Of a DNA stretch of 64,000 nucleotides, positions 1 to 7,904 are shown in pieces. The notes under the pieces were generated by a model. The model was given only the letters and a program-made list of their open reading frames with translations. It did no database searches and was not told where the DNA came from. Made by a program: the position numbers and the translations under genes. The stretch is from contig NZ_ACZO01000007.1 in assembly GCF_000176155.1 (NCBI RefSeq), positions 248,001 through 312,000 on the forward strand, read 5' to 3'. Position 1 is the stretch's first letter. Each line of letters starts with the position of its first letter. Source of the DNA: Vibrio metschnikovii CIP 69.14 (lineage in GTDB: Bacteria > Pseudomonadota > Gammaproteobacteria > Enterobacterales > Vibrionaceae).

Positions 1-1161
1 TTAAAACGCATGAGCATGGTGCGCTCCAAAAGACATGACATATTGTAAGCTAAAGAGGGTTTGATCGCCCTGAGTGTGATTTTCACGGGTAATTTGTCCA
101 CGTACCCGACCAAAATGAGAAGCGTGCCAATCTAATGCTAGATCCCACTCTTTCAAATCATCACGACTGAATTCACCATGGAAATGATCATCATGAGCAT
201 GGACATCTCCACTCACGGTGCGCATTTCTCCATAACGTGTACTTACTGTCCAAGTCGGATTAAATTGATAAGCCACTTCTGCGTACCAACCATTAGCACT
301 TTGTTTCGCGCCTGGAGCTGTCGCCATTTGTGTATCAAAGCGATTGTCCAAATACCAAAACTCGGTTGTCGCTCTCACATTACGTTGACGATAATTACCT
401 TCCGGTGCCCATTTCCACGTGAAATCCGTACCGTATAAATTACGACCCGTTAATGAGGGGCCATGAGAATGACCGGCATGATCGTGATCATGGTCATGAT
501 CATGGCTGTGATCGTGTGCGCCTGAAAACTGACGGCCATTACCGTTATACAGTGAACTGATTCCCCAACGCCAGCTGTGTTCAAGTCCAATATCAGCCCC
601 CACTTGGAGATTAGCCGTGTAGACACCCACCGTCGCGGGCTTATCATAACCAGCATCTAATGGCTTACCACCTAACGCTTCGACGCTGGCTTGCAGATAA
701 AAATCGGTTGGTAATAACCAAGTCATTTGCACACCATCATCAAAATAATGGCCGCCAAGTAAGGCGCGATACACTGCCGGACGCTCAACAAAGGCGTCTT
801 CATGCATGTGCTTACTGTTTAAGTAGCCGACATTGGATAACAGACGTCCTGCTTTAAGCTTTAAGCCAAACGGTAAACTCATGGTTTCTATCCAGGCCTC
901 TTCCAGCTCTAACTCGGTTTTAGAACCATGGCTATCTAATACCGCCACCAACTGACCTTTAAAGTTATGATCGATGTTACTGCTTAACATCAGCTCAGAA
1001 TGACCAAGGCCAAATCCCTTGTCACGACTTCCCCAATGGCGATTTTCGCTCTGATAAGCACCATCCAAAACAACACCAATATCAACCTGTGGGGATGCTA
1101 AGCTGTGTCCGCTCAAGCCCATTACACCAAACCCAAGCATCGCTATGACTGATTTATTCAC
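1..1161 (-). CDS. His-rich outer-membrane porin, probably zinc-related
   Basis: The 386-residue product has a signal peptide (about residues 1-22, cleavage after SLA) and then alternating amphipathic strands ending in phenylalanine, as in outer-membrane beta-barrels. A loop near the middle is a run of His-Asp repeats, and a second His/Asp cluster lies near the C-terminus, as in metal-handling envelope proteins. There is no TonB plug domain, so it is porin-like rather than a ZnuD-type receptor. The start chosen is GTG at 1161, 7 bases after AGGAGA; an upstream ATG at 1185 would place that Shine-Dalgarno inside the gene. It is divergent from a His-rich lipoprotein with a Zur-like operator between them, which supports zinc-starvation induction. 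The zinc role is inferred from context and composition. Confidence 0.75.
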   Translation of the reverse strand: MNKSVIAMLGFGVMGLSGHSLASPQVDIGVVLDGAYQSENRHWGSRDKGFGLGHSELMLSSNIDHNFKGQLVAVLDSHGSKTELELEEAWIETMSLPFGLKLKAGRLLSNVGYLNSKHMHEDAFVERPAVYRALLGGHYFDDGVQMTWLLPTDFYLQASVEALGGKPLDAGYDKPATVGVYTANLQVGADIGLEHSWRWGISSLYNGNGRQFSGAHDHSHDHDHDHDHAGHSHGPSLTGRNLYGTDFTWKWAPEGNYRQRNVRATTEFWYLDNRFDTQMATAPGAKQSANGWYAEVAYQFNPTWTVSTRYGEMRTVSGDVHAHDDHFHGEFSRDDLKEWDLALDWHASHFGRVRGQITRENHTQGDQTLFSLQYVMSFGAHHAHAF

Positions 1162-1221
1162 CGAGTTTCTCCTATAAATATACACAATGATTATTGATTA
1201 CCTATTGATGGCAACGAATGT

Positions 1222-1235
1222 TATGTTATAACATA
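1222..1235. promoter_or_regulatory. Zur-like operator between the divergent zinc genes
   Basis: The sequence TATGTTATAACATA is a perfect 14-bp palindrome and matches the core of the gammaproteobacterial Zur box (ATGTTATAnTATAACAT type). It sits about 60 bp upstream of the porin start and about 40 bp upstream of the lipoprotein start, where one operator could control both promoters. Zinc repression is inferred from this match and from the His-rich products. Confidence 0.75.
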
Positions 1236-1275
1236 TCAACAATCAACTACTACTATGGTACTTAAGGAAAAATCC

Positions 1276-2559
1276 ATGTTATCTCTATCTCATCGTCAAG
1301 CCCCTCGGCTGGCGGCACTGTCACTCAGCGTATTATTGCTATTAGGTTGTCAAGAAGGTGAAAATAACGCGACCAGTAACGAAGACTCCGATCATCATCA
1401 CTCAATGATTACTTCTCGGCTGCTGATTTCAGAACACAATAGCCAAACACTACACCTGTTTGATAGCCAAGCTTGGCGTCAGCGCACTCAATTTACTTTG
1501 CAACAAACACCCTCAGGGCTGAAAACCAGTCCAAAGGGGCGATACGCCCTAGCTCTGCAACGAAATTTTGATCACGTCGAAGTGATTGATAGTGGTATTG
1601 TCGCCGAACAACATGGCGATCATTATCATTTGCACAATCATAGTCCGAGATTGTTGTCTGAACGCTATCAGGGAGTAAAGCCAACCCACTATGACGTTAC
1701 ACAAGATCAAGTCGCGCTGTTCTTTGATGGTGATAACACGACTAGCGCAAACGCGCAATTTCGCGTATTAGATGAGCAATCGATAGGTCAAGTTTCTAGT
1801 GTCGCTATCCATTCCTTTGACCATGCCCAGCATGGTACTGCTCAGTTACTGAGAGATTTCGCTTTTACTGGCATTAAAGATCAAAGCACCACTAGCTTGC
1901 CGGATAAAGTGATTGCACTGAAAAGACACGGTGACCATTTTCATCGCGTCCAGAGCTTCACGGCTCAAGACTGCCCTGCTTTACATGGCAGTGCGCAAAC
2001 GGCAAACTTGGTCGCTTTTGCGTGTTTAGAGCACGTGCTTGTCGTCAATGTACAGGGGGAAACGATAACTTCACAATCCATCAATAATCCAACGTTTAAC
2101 AACGGTACTCGCTTTGGAACGTTATTTGGCTATCCTGCTAATGACACGCTACTTGCGGTGGCGAATAACCAGCAATTCTTTAGTTTGAAAAATGGTCATT
2201 TTCAGGAAATCGACTGGAAAACCGAGCAAACTCAACGCACCCTCGCCTATTTAACCACCGAGGAGTACTTATTCATCGTTACGCCACAAGCACGGTTGAT
2301 CGCTTATCATGCGGCGGATAATTTTGCTCAGCAATTCAGTTTATCGCTCTGGGACAATGTACCAACATTAGCAGAAGGCCAACGGATCCAAATGGCCTTC
2401 GATCCGAGAAATCAACAGTTATTCATCACCAATCCGGCTGACCAAACGGTGCTGCAACTCAGTGTGACTGAGCCACGGATTGTACAGCGTCACCAATTAG
2501 GCTTTATCCCTCAGTTTATTACTTGGTTAGGCACTACTGAACACGAGCATCATCACTAA
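1276..2559 (+). CDS. His-rich lipoprotein, AztD-like zinc metallochaperone
   Basis: The 427-residue product begins with a lipoprotein signal ending LLLLGC (Cys25), followed by a His-rich linker and repeated blade-like segments suggestive of a beta-propeller. Histidine motifs (HGDHYHLHNH, KRHGDHFHR, a terminal EHEHHH) fit the periplasmic zinc chaperone family AztD, which loads zinc onto ABC-transporter binding proteins. The start is ATG 1276, 7 bases after AAGGA; an ATG at 1255 has no such site. It is divergent from the His-rich porin across a Zur-like box. No zinc ABC transporter genes are adjacent, so its partner must lie elsewhere. The family call is by resemblance; the lipoprotein and metal-binding features are seen directly. 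Confidence 0.7.
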   Translation: MLSLSHRQAPRLAALSLSVLLLLGCQEGENNATSNEDSDHHHSMITSRLLISEHNSQTLHLFDSQAWRQRTQFTLQQTPSGLKTSPKGRYALALQRNFDHVEVIDSGIVAEQHGDHYHLHNHSPRLLSERYQGVKPTHYDVTQDQVALFFDGDNTTSANAQFRVLDEQSIGQVSSVAIHSFDHAQHGTAQLLRDFAFTGIKDQSTTSLPDKVIALKRHGDHFHRVQSFTAQDCPALHGSAQTANLVAFACLEHVLVVNVQGETITSQSINNPTFNNGTRFGTLFGYPANDTLLAVANNQQFFSLKNGHFQEIDWKTEQTQRTLAYLTTEEYLFIVTPQARLIAYHAADNFAQQFSLSLWDNVPTLAEGQRIQMAFDPRNQQLFITNPADQTVLQLSVTEPRIVQRHQLGFIPQFITWLGTTEHEHHH

Positions 2560-2569
2560 ACCTGTCTTT

Positions 2570-2594
2570 GCAGCCCATCGTTTCGCTGGGCTGC
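2570..2594 (+). terminator. Possible terminator hairpin after the lipoprotein gene
   Basis: GCAGCCCA and TGGGCTGC form an 8-bp GC-rich stem with a 9-base loop just after the stop codon. There is no T-run, so it may be a weak or factor-assisted terminator. Confidence 0.4.
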
Positions 2595-2926
2595 AATATA
2601 GTCATTTAGCCCACCAATCGTTCAACATTTAATCACATTCAGCGTTTTAATGTGATTAGTATCATATTTTTTTGGCTAAACCCTACGCTTCGTGCTAGAA
2701 TCCGCGCCAATTAGATAGTCAGATAATTCTTACACACTGGCTATTACTAGGGATAACTTACCCACAGTACTTGAAGTGGCTCGCTATATAGCAAGTAAAT
2801 GTATGCTTGATACACAAAGAGAAGCTTTGTGGTGAAAACCATGCAATACCGCTATCTTCCAGCAGCAAGGGTATATCATCATACGGATGTGACCGATTAG
2901 TTTTTACCGCGAGGTCACCCACTACC

Positions 2927-4558
2927 ATGTCGTTTTTAAAAAATTTAGCTATCCGCAAAAAAATTGCGCTGGCGTTTAGTATTATTGCTGCCGTCAATAT
3001 TATCTTTGGCGCATACCTTTACCGCTCTCTTAACTCTATTCAACACGATGTACTTAACCTGACCGACGATACCTTACCATCCATGATGATGGTCAATACC
3101 ATTAAGTACAATATGTCATCGGTACGTCGAGCACAAATTGGTTTACTTTCTTCAACGGATAGCCACGAGATCGCTGAGGATATGCGCTGGATGGACGACC
3201 ACTATCGGACTATTCAAGCAGATTTAACCCGCTATGAAAATAGTATTTGGAGCGATCATGAGCGCTCAATTTTTATGCCAGTCAAAAACTTATGGCAAGG
3301 GTATCTGCGTGTTCTTGGCTCATTCAATAATGATGTCATGAATCACAACATGACAAAGGCTCAACAAGATTTACAAAATGCTTTACCAACGTTTGAGCGT
3401 CTAGAACTGGCGGTGGATGAGTTACTAAAACTGAACCTTTCCTATGTCGATAATAACCGCACTGAATTAACAGATTTAATTGATACTATTAGTCAATTCT
3501 CTATTTCCAGTATTGTTGCCCTGCTTGGCTTTATGGTCTTCATGACTTGGCTACTGGCGAATTTAATCTGCCGTCCTTTACAACAAGTGGTTACTCAAGC
3601 CAACGCGATTGCTGATGGTAACTTAGGCCATCAAATGGATCGCCAACAAATTGGCCAAGATGAGCTCGGTGAACTCGCTGACGCTTGCACCACCATGCAA
3701 AATAACTTGCGCGTGATGGTCGAAGAAATTGTCGCCGGTGCAACACAATTAACTCAAGCGGTTGATGAAGTCAGCGCCGTCTCAGAACAAACTTCACAAG
3801 GTATGCGCGAGCAGCAAGAAGAAGTGATGCAAATTGCGACCGCAATGACAGAGATGAAATCCACAGTAGCAGAAGTCGCACGTAATACCGAAGTGGCTTC
3901 AGATTCTGCGCGTGATAGCAATCAACAAGCCATCACTGGCGCACAACAAATGAATGCAGTCGCTAACTCTATTATCCAAGTGACACAAGAGATTTCTCAA
4001 GCCGAGCAACGCGTACTAGAACTGGAAGATCAAGCGCAACAAATTAATATGGTGGTGGATGTGATCAGCAATATTGCTGACCAAACCAATTTGCTTGCTC
4101 TCAATGCCGCAATTGAAGCCGCGCGAGCTGGCGAACAAGGTCGTGGCTTTGCCGTAGTTGCCGATGAAGTGCGAGCCCTTGCAGGGAAAACTCAGCAATC
4201 AACAGGTGACATTGTGGCTATTATCCAGAACTTACAAAGTTGCGCAGCAAAAGCGCGTCAAGCAACAGCACAAAGCAGCGAGTTAATGGGCCAATGTGTC
4301 AATCAAAGTCATCAGACTCAAGAAGCCATCGAACAAATCAGCACCCAAAGTGCGCAAATTGCTGATATGACGATTCAAATTGCCAGCGCTTGTGGTGAGC
4401 AAGATTCCGTCAGTGAAGAGTTGAGCCGCAACATTGAACGGATTAATGAGTCAGCGAAACAAGTCGCGCAAGGTTCATCAAGTGCCGCTCAAGCCTGCGT
4501 TGAACTCAGTCAACTCGCCGCTCAATTACAAAGCACGGTCAATCGCTTTCGGGTATAA
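2927..4558 (+). CDS. Methyl-accepting chemotaxis protein
   Basis: This 543-residue chemoreceptor has an N-terminal membrane segment (about 10-32), a helical periplasmic sensor of the four-helix-bundle type, a second membrane segment (about 191-214), a HAMP linker and a long cytoplasmic coiled-coil signalling domain. The highly conserved signalling hairpin ([20 protein letters not shown] onward) lies near 383-418. It signals through CheW/CheA at the cell pole; the ligand cannot be read from the sequence. The C-terminus ends in RFRV with no CheR/CheB-docking pentapeptide. The reading frame is open upstream to 2807, but that part does not resemble an MCP N-terminus, so ATG 2927 (preceded by GAGG) was chosen. 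It stands alone, outside any che operon. Confidence 0.9.
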   Translation: MSFLKNLAIRKKIALAFSIIAAVNIIFGAYLYRSLNSIQHDVLNLTDDTLPSMMMVNTIKYNMSSVRRAQIGLLSSTDSHEIAEDMRWMDDHYRTIQADLTRYENSIWSDHERSIFMPVKNLWQGYLRVLGSFNNDVMNHNMTKAQQDLQNALPTFERLELAVDELLKLNLSYVDNNRTELTDLIDTISQFSISSIVALLGFMVFMTWLLANLICRPLQQVVTQANAIADGNLGHQMDRQQIGQDELGELADACTTMQNNLRVMVEEIVAGATQLTQAVDEVSAVSEQTSQGMREQQEEVMQIATAMTEMKSTVAEVARNTEVASDSARDSNQQAITGAQQMNAVANSIIQVTQEISQAEQRVLELEDQAQQINMVVDVISNIADQTNLLALNAAIEAARAGEQGRGFAVVADEVRALAGKTQQSTGDIVAIIQNLQSCAAKARQATAQSSELMGQCVNQSHQTQEAIEQISTQSAQIADMTIQIASACGEQDSVSEELSRNIERINESAKQVAQGSSSAAQACVELSQLAAQLQSTVNRFRV

Positions 4559-4597
4559 AGCGATGGTTTGATAACCTGTTTTTAATATTGAATACAG

Positions 4598-4627
4598 AAA
4601 ATGGCGAGCTTTTATGCTCGCCATTTT
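4598..4627. terminator. Bidirectional terminator between MCP and PLP lyase
   Basis: A perfect 12-bp stem (AAAATGGCGAGC with GCTCGCCATTTT) surrounds a 6-base loop, with T-runs on both strands. It separates two convergent genes and can serve both. Confidence 0.85.
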
Positions 4628-4629
4628 TA

Positions 4630-5817
4630 TTATAAAACAGACACAAATGCCCCCTTAACTTTATCATGAGCCAACGCTATCGCTTGGCTTAGATCAGCAA
4701 TGAGATCATCAGGATGCTCAACACCGATACTTAAACGAATCAGTTTATCGGTTATCCCATACTTCTCCCTCTGCTCTTTATCTAAGCCAGAATGAGTTGT
4801 CGTCGCAGGATGACAAGCTAAACTTTCCAAATCACCCAAACTTACCGATTGTTTGAATAGCACCAGACTATCTAGGCATTTTCTTACCGCATTAAGATCG
4901 GATCTTAATTCAAAACTGACCATCGCTCCCCATACTGGCGGATTTTTATCATCACGACTTTCGGTTTCTAATCCAGGGAAATAGACTCTTGCTATCAGAG
5001 GATGCTTTGCTAAAAACTCAGCGACTTTAAATGCTCCATTTTGGTGCTGTTCCATTCTCAAAGATAGAGTCCTTAAACCTCGATGTAATAAGTAGGCTTC
5101 TTGAGGACCAAGGTATGATCCAAGCTGCTTATTGGATATTCCACGGATGAGATTTAAATAATGGTCGCTCCCTGAAATCACGCCAGCAATAATATCTCCA
5201 TGACCACTTAAATACTTGGTGGCACTGTGTACAACAATATCAATACCCAATTCTATCGGCTTGAGTACAGCAGGAGATAAAAAAGTATTATCACAGACTG
5301 TAATCGCACCTATATTTCTAGCTGTACTAACAACTGAATGAATATCATTAACTCTGACGGTTGGGTTAGAGATAGATTCAAAAAATATAACTCGAGTATT
5401 GGGATTTGCTCGCAGAGTTAAATCCGATACATCAGCGTAATGAACAACTTTTATGCCCATTCGAACCAGTAAGTTATCGCATAAACTTTGTGTTCCTCCA
5501 TAAATAGGATCGACAATCGCTAATTCATCGCCGGTATCTAATAAAGAGAGTAATACACTACTGATTGCTGACATACCACTCGAAACAGCTAAAGATTGTT
5601 CAGCCCCCTCCATATTCGCTAATTGAGTTTCTAACATACTAATGGTTGGATTACGCATTCGGCTATAAACATAACCATTTTCTTCGCCTGAAAAAATCTT
5701 TTTACCATTTTCAAAATTATGGTATTCAAATGCACTACTTTGATAAATGGGTATAGTTAATGAGCCAAATTGATCTTCTATTACACTACTGTGTAGTAAT
5801 TGTGTTTTATTATTCAT
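4630..5817 (-). CDS. Cys/Met-metabolism PLP-dependent lyase or synthase
   Basis: The 395-residue product is a fold-type I enzyme of the cystathionine gamma-synthase / methionine gamma-lyase family. Seen are the tyrosine-arginine motif YSRMRNPT (51-58), SSGMSA (79-84), Tyr107 in PIYGGT, Asp176, and the PLP-binding lysine Lys201 in SATKYLSGHGD. Methionine gamma-lyases usually carry a cysteine where this protein has glycine in IYGGT, so a strict methionine gamma-lyase call is not safe. Other options are cystathionine gamma-lyase/synthase, O-acetylhomoserine sulfhydrylase, or a specialised gamma-lyase. It lies 14 bp after an oxygenase gene and is very probably cotranscribed with it. The substrate is unknown; the pairing suggests a dedicated small-molecule step rather than general methionine biosynthesis. 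Confidence 0.8.
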   Translation of the reverse strand: MNNKTQLLHSSVIEDQFGSLTIPIYQSSAFEYHNFENGKKIFSGEENGYVYSRMRNPTISMLETQLANMEGAEQSLAVSSGMSAISSVLLSLLDTGDELAIVDPIYGGTQSLCDNLLVRMGIKVVHYADVSDLTLRANPNTRVIFFESISNPTVRVNDIHSVVSTARNIGAITVCDNTFLSPAVLKPIELGIDIVVHSATKYLSGHGDIIAGVISGSDHYLNLIRGISNKQLGSYLGPQEAYLLHRGLRTLSLRMEQHQNGAFKVAEFLAKHPLIARVYFPGLETESRDDKNPPVWGAMVSFELRSDLNAVRKCLDSLVLFKQSVSLGDLESLACHPATTTHSGLDKEQREKYGITDKLIRLSIGVEHPDDLIADLSQAIALAHDKVKGAFVSVL

Positions 5818-5831
5818 ATTTATCTACTTTT

Positions 5832-6827
5832 TTAGTTTTTAACGATTGTTTTATAATATTTATTAGCCACTTCAGGATGAGATCTTAAACGCCCTTTTAA
5901 TACATTATCTCCCACTTGATAGAATAGTGGGTTATTAGGATCTGAAGTTGGACCTAAAGCTTGATTTTTTAACCTTTCTGGTAAAAATAATTTAGGCACT
6001 CGACTCTCTAATCTAGGCCCCATGAAATACGCAATAGAGAACCGCTCCTGTCCATGATTAGGACTAACTACACGATGTTCAGTCGCCTTTAAGTAACCAT
6101 CTGAAGCAAGCTCAAGTAATTCACCAATATTCACAATTAAGGTGTCTTTTTTCGGCGGAACCGCGAGCCATTTATCATTAATTAATACTTCGAGACCACT
6201 AACCTTATCTTGGAGAAGTAAAGTTAAATAACCTGGGTCTTTGTGTGCTCCTACGCCTTGACGTGAAGAGCTCTGTGCCGAATCAACATAAGGATAACGG
6301 ATCAACTTTAGATGTTGATATGGATTACCCATTATCGAGTGACTAAATACATCGGGATCTTGTTCTAACGCCAAAGCAAAGGCTGATAACAACTCTTGAG
6401 CAATAAAAGACAGATCATTCATAAAGTCTAAAATAAGCTCACGCATATGAGGAATACTTTCTGGCCATTGATTAGGACCATAAATATTCATCCATAACGG
6501 TGAGTCTTCTAATTGCCTTACTGGTTCTTCATTCATGACATCAAACTGTTCACGTATATCTATGCTCCCTTTGGTTTTTTCCTCTCCAATACCAGAAAAA
6601 CCTCTGAAATGTGGGGAGTTAATCATGGAAACTTTATTTTTCTCTTCTGAAGATAAAGTGAAAAAATCAGTAGCTATATGATGAATATGATTGATTTTTT
6701 CATTATTAACACCAAAATCTGATAGATAAAAAAAACCAACTTCTCTTGCAACTCGGCTAAGTGAATAAATAAATTGGTCTCTATTGGAGTAAAGTTCGGA
6801 TAAAGATAGCGTTGGTAATTCATGCAT
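5832..6827 (-). CDS. 2OG-Fe(II)/isopenicillin-N-synthase-type oxygenase
   Basis: The 331-residue product belongs to the isopenicillin N synthase-like non-haem iron oxygenases. The N-terminal DIOX_N-like part has AREVGFFYLSDFGV (27-40). The core shows the iron facial triad His195-x-Asp197 (GAHKDPGYLTLL) and His251 (ATEHRVV), and the 2-oxoglutarate-type Arg262-x-Ser264 (ERFSIAYF). The conserved NIGELLELASDG segment is present. A strong GGAGGAAA ribosome site precedes ATG 6827. The gene is followed 14 bp later by a PLP lyase. The substrate is unknown. Family members hydroxylate or ring-close small amino-acid-derived molecules, so an amino acid substrate shared with the lyase is a reasonable inference. 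The region is AT-rich compared with the flanking secDF and MCP genes. Confidence 0.8.
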   Translation of the reverse strand: MHELPTLSLSELYSNRDQFIYSLSRVAREVGFFYLSDFGVNNEKINHIHHIATDFFTLSSEEKNKVSMINSPHFRGFSGIGEEKTKGSIDIREQFDVMNEEPVRQLEDSPLWMNIYGPNQWPESIPHMRELILDFMNDLSFIAQELLSAFALALEQDPDVFSHSIMGNPYQHLKLIRYPYVDSAQSSSRQGVGAHKDPGYLTLLLQDKVSGLEVLINDKWLAVPPKKDTLIVNIGELLELASDGYLKATEHRVVSPNHGQERFSIAYFMGPRLESRVPKLFLPERLKNQALGPTSDPNNPLFYQVGDNVLKGRLRSHPEVANKYYKTIVKN

Positions 6828-7086
6828 TATTATTTCCTCCGTAGTTTATATTTTATTTTAATAAAACCATTATCACGAAAACGTTATGACTAGTGAGTAA
6901 AAACGTAGGTGTTTAATAAATCATAAAATTAAGATTTAATAGGCCCTCACCATAAAAACAGTGATATTTAAATTTAGGTAAAGTTAAATATTCTATTAAT
7001 AGATAATCTAGTAGTTTTTAATCATGGATATTGATATCTATTACTCCTCCCTAAATTTAAATCTAATTACTAATTTTAAATAAATA
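6828..7086. other. AT-rich spacer between oxygenase and hydrolase genes
   Basis: This 259-bp stretch has no convincing reading frame. No GG-N10-GC sigma54 motif was found on the minus strand, so the oxygenase gene either has its own sigma70 promoter here or depends on read-through from the hydrolase promoter. Confidence 0.5.
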
Positions 7087-7674
7087 TTATTTAAATGAAT
7101 TAACATCTCGTTGGACTTGTAATTGAATATCATCAATAAGTGCTTTTACTTCCGGCCATGGTCCATGTCCTGAGTCAATATTAATATGACCAACATAACC
7201 CGCATCGTAAGTCAGTAAGCCCAAATCAGAAGCTAAACAGCAAGCATGGTCGTAGTTCATCCAAGGATCATTCCTACTCACTACCATGGTCCCCAAAACA
7301 CCAAGGGCGCGAATTGTTAACGCTTCAACAATCGAACGTTCGTTCGGAAAATCAGCCCTATGACCATAAGAAGTGAATCGATACGGGGAAGCCGGTGCAA
7401 CAAATAAGACACCACTCACTTTCGATTGTAACTGTTTTCGAGCGATAGCATCTAAAGCGGCTAAGCAACCGAAGCTATGAGCAACGATGATAATGGGTAG
7501 CGTTTGCTGGTCTAGATACTGCTGGATTTGTGCTGACCATTGACTAAGAATCGGTTTATGGTGATCAATCGCCTTTATCCTCTCCGTGTTAGGGTATTGA
7601 GTCTGAAGCCATGTTTGCCAATGCCCATTAGGGCTGCCTTTATAACCTGGAATCACCAAAATTTTATCTATCAT
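7087..7674 (-). CDS. RBBP9/YdeN-family alpha/beta hydrolase
   Basis: The 195-residue product is a small serine hydrolase of the RBBP9/YdeN type. It shows VIPGYKGSPNGHWQTWL at the N-terminus, the nucleophile elbow AHSFG near residues 69-73, and a C-terminal GHINIDSGHGPWP containing the likely catalytic His. The substrate is unknown. The start is ATG 7674, 7 bases after AGGG; a TTG two codons upstream is less likely. A -24/-12 promoter lies 42-57 bases upstream on this strand. The gene is divergent from a sigma54 activator and oriented like the oxygenase and lyase that follow, so it is probably the first target of that activator. Confidence 0.75.
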   Translation of the reverse strand: MIDKILVIPGYKGSPNGHWQTWLQTQYPNTERIKAIDHHKPILSQWSAQIQQYLDQQTLPIIIVAHSFGCLAALDAIARKQLQSKVSGVLFVAPASPYRFTSYGHRADFPNERSIVEALTIRALGVLGTMVVSRNDPWMNYDHACCLASDLGLLTYDAGYVGHINIDSGHGPWPEVKALIDDIQLQVQRDVNSFK

Positions 7675-7715
7675 ACTCAATCCCTAATCAATATAGATGA
7701 ATGTAACCTATTGAT

Positions 7716-7731
7716 TGCACAAGTCATGCCA
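7716..7731 (-). promoter_or_regulatory. Sigma54 (-24/-12) promoter of the hydrolase gene
   Basis: Read on the minus strand the site is TGGCATGACTTGTGCA. This matches the RpoN consensus TGGCACG-N4-TTGCA with two differences and has the invariant GG and GC exactly 10 bases apart. It lies about 40 bases before the hydrolase ATG, and an enhancer-binding-protein gene begins some 190 bases away on the other strand. Confidence 0.8.
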
Positions 7732-7814
7732 AATCAGTGAATTTTATAAATTAGTTAAACATCAATGTAATCAACTGAAAATTAATGGTTTTTACATCTC
7801 TATTTCGCTAAAAA

Positions 7815-7846
7815 ATTCCATATAACTTTTTATTACTATATGGAAT
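7815..7846. promoter_or_regulatory. Inverted repeat, candidate activator binding site
   Basis: ATTCCATATA and TATATGGAAT are perfect 10-bp arms separated by 12 bases. The repeat sits about 85-130 bp upstream of the -24/-12 promoter and 59 bp upstream of the activator start. That is the usual place for the upstream activating sequence of a sigma54 activator. The function is inferred from position. Confidence 0.55.
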
Positions 7847-7904
7847 AAAAACTCATTTCTAAATAACAATAAACCATTTACATTTAACAGGTATTCCTCG
7901 AAAA

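Noticed and set aside
476..514. Possible CRISPR-like or direct-repeat array
   Set aside because: The units are a His-Asp codon repeat inside a protein frame, with no spacers.
2807..2926. N-terminal extension of the MCP
   Set aside because: The 40 extra residues do not resemble a chemoreceptor N-terminus, and the membrane helix follows naturally from ATG 2927.
4630..5817. Calling the PLP enzyme methionine gamma-lyase (mdeA)
   Set aside because: The diagnostic cysteine after the catalytic tyrosine is glycine, so only the family is called.
6828..7086. A second sigma54 promoter before the oxygenase gene
   Set aside because: No minus-strand GG-N10-GC pair was found in this spacer.
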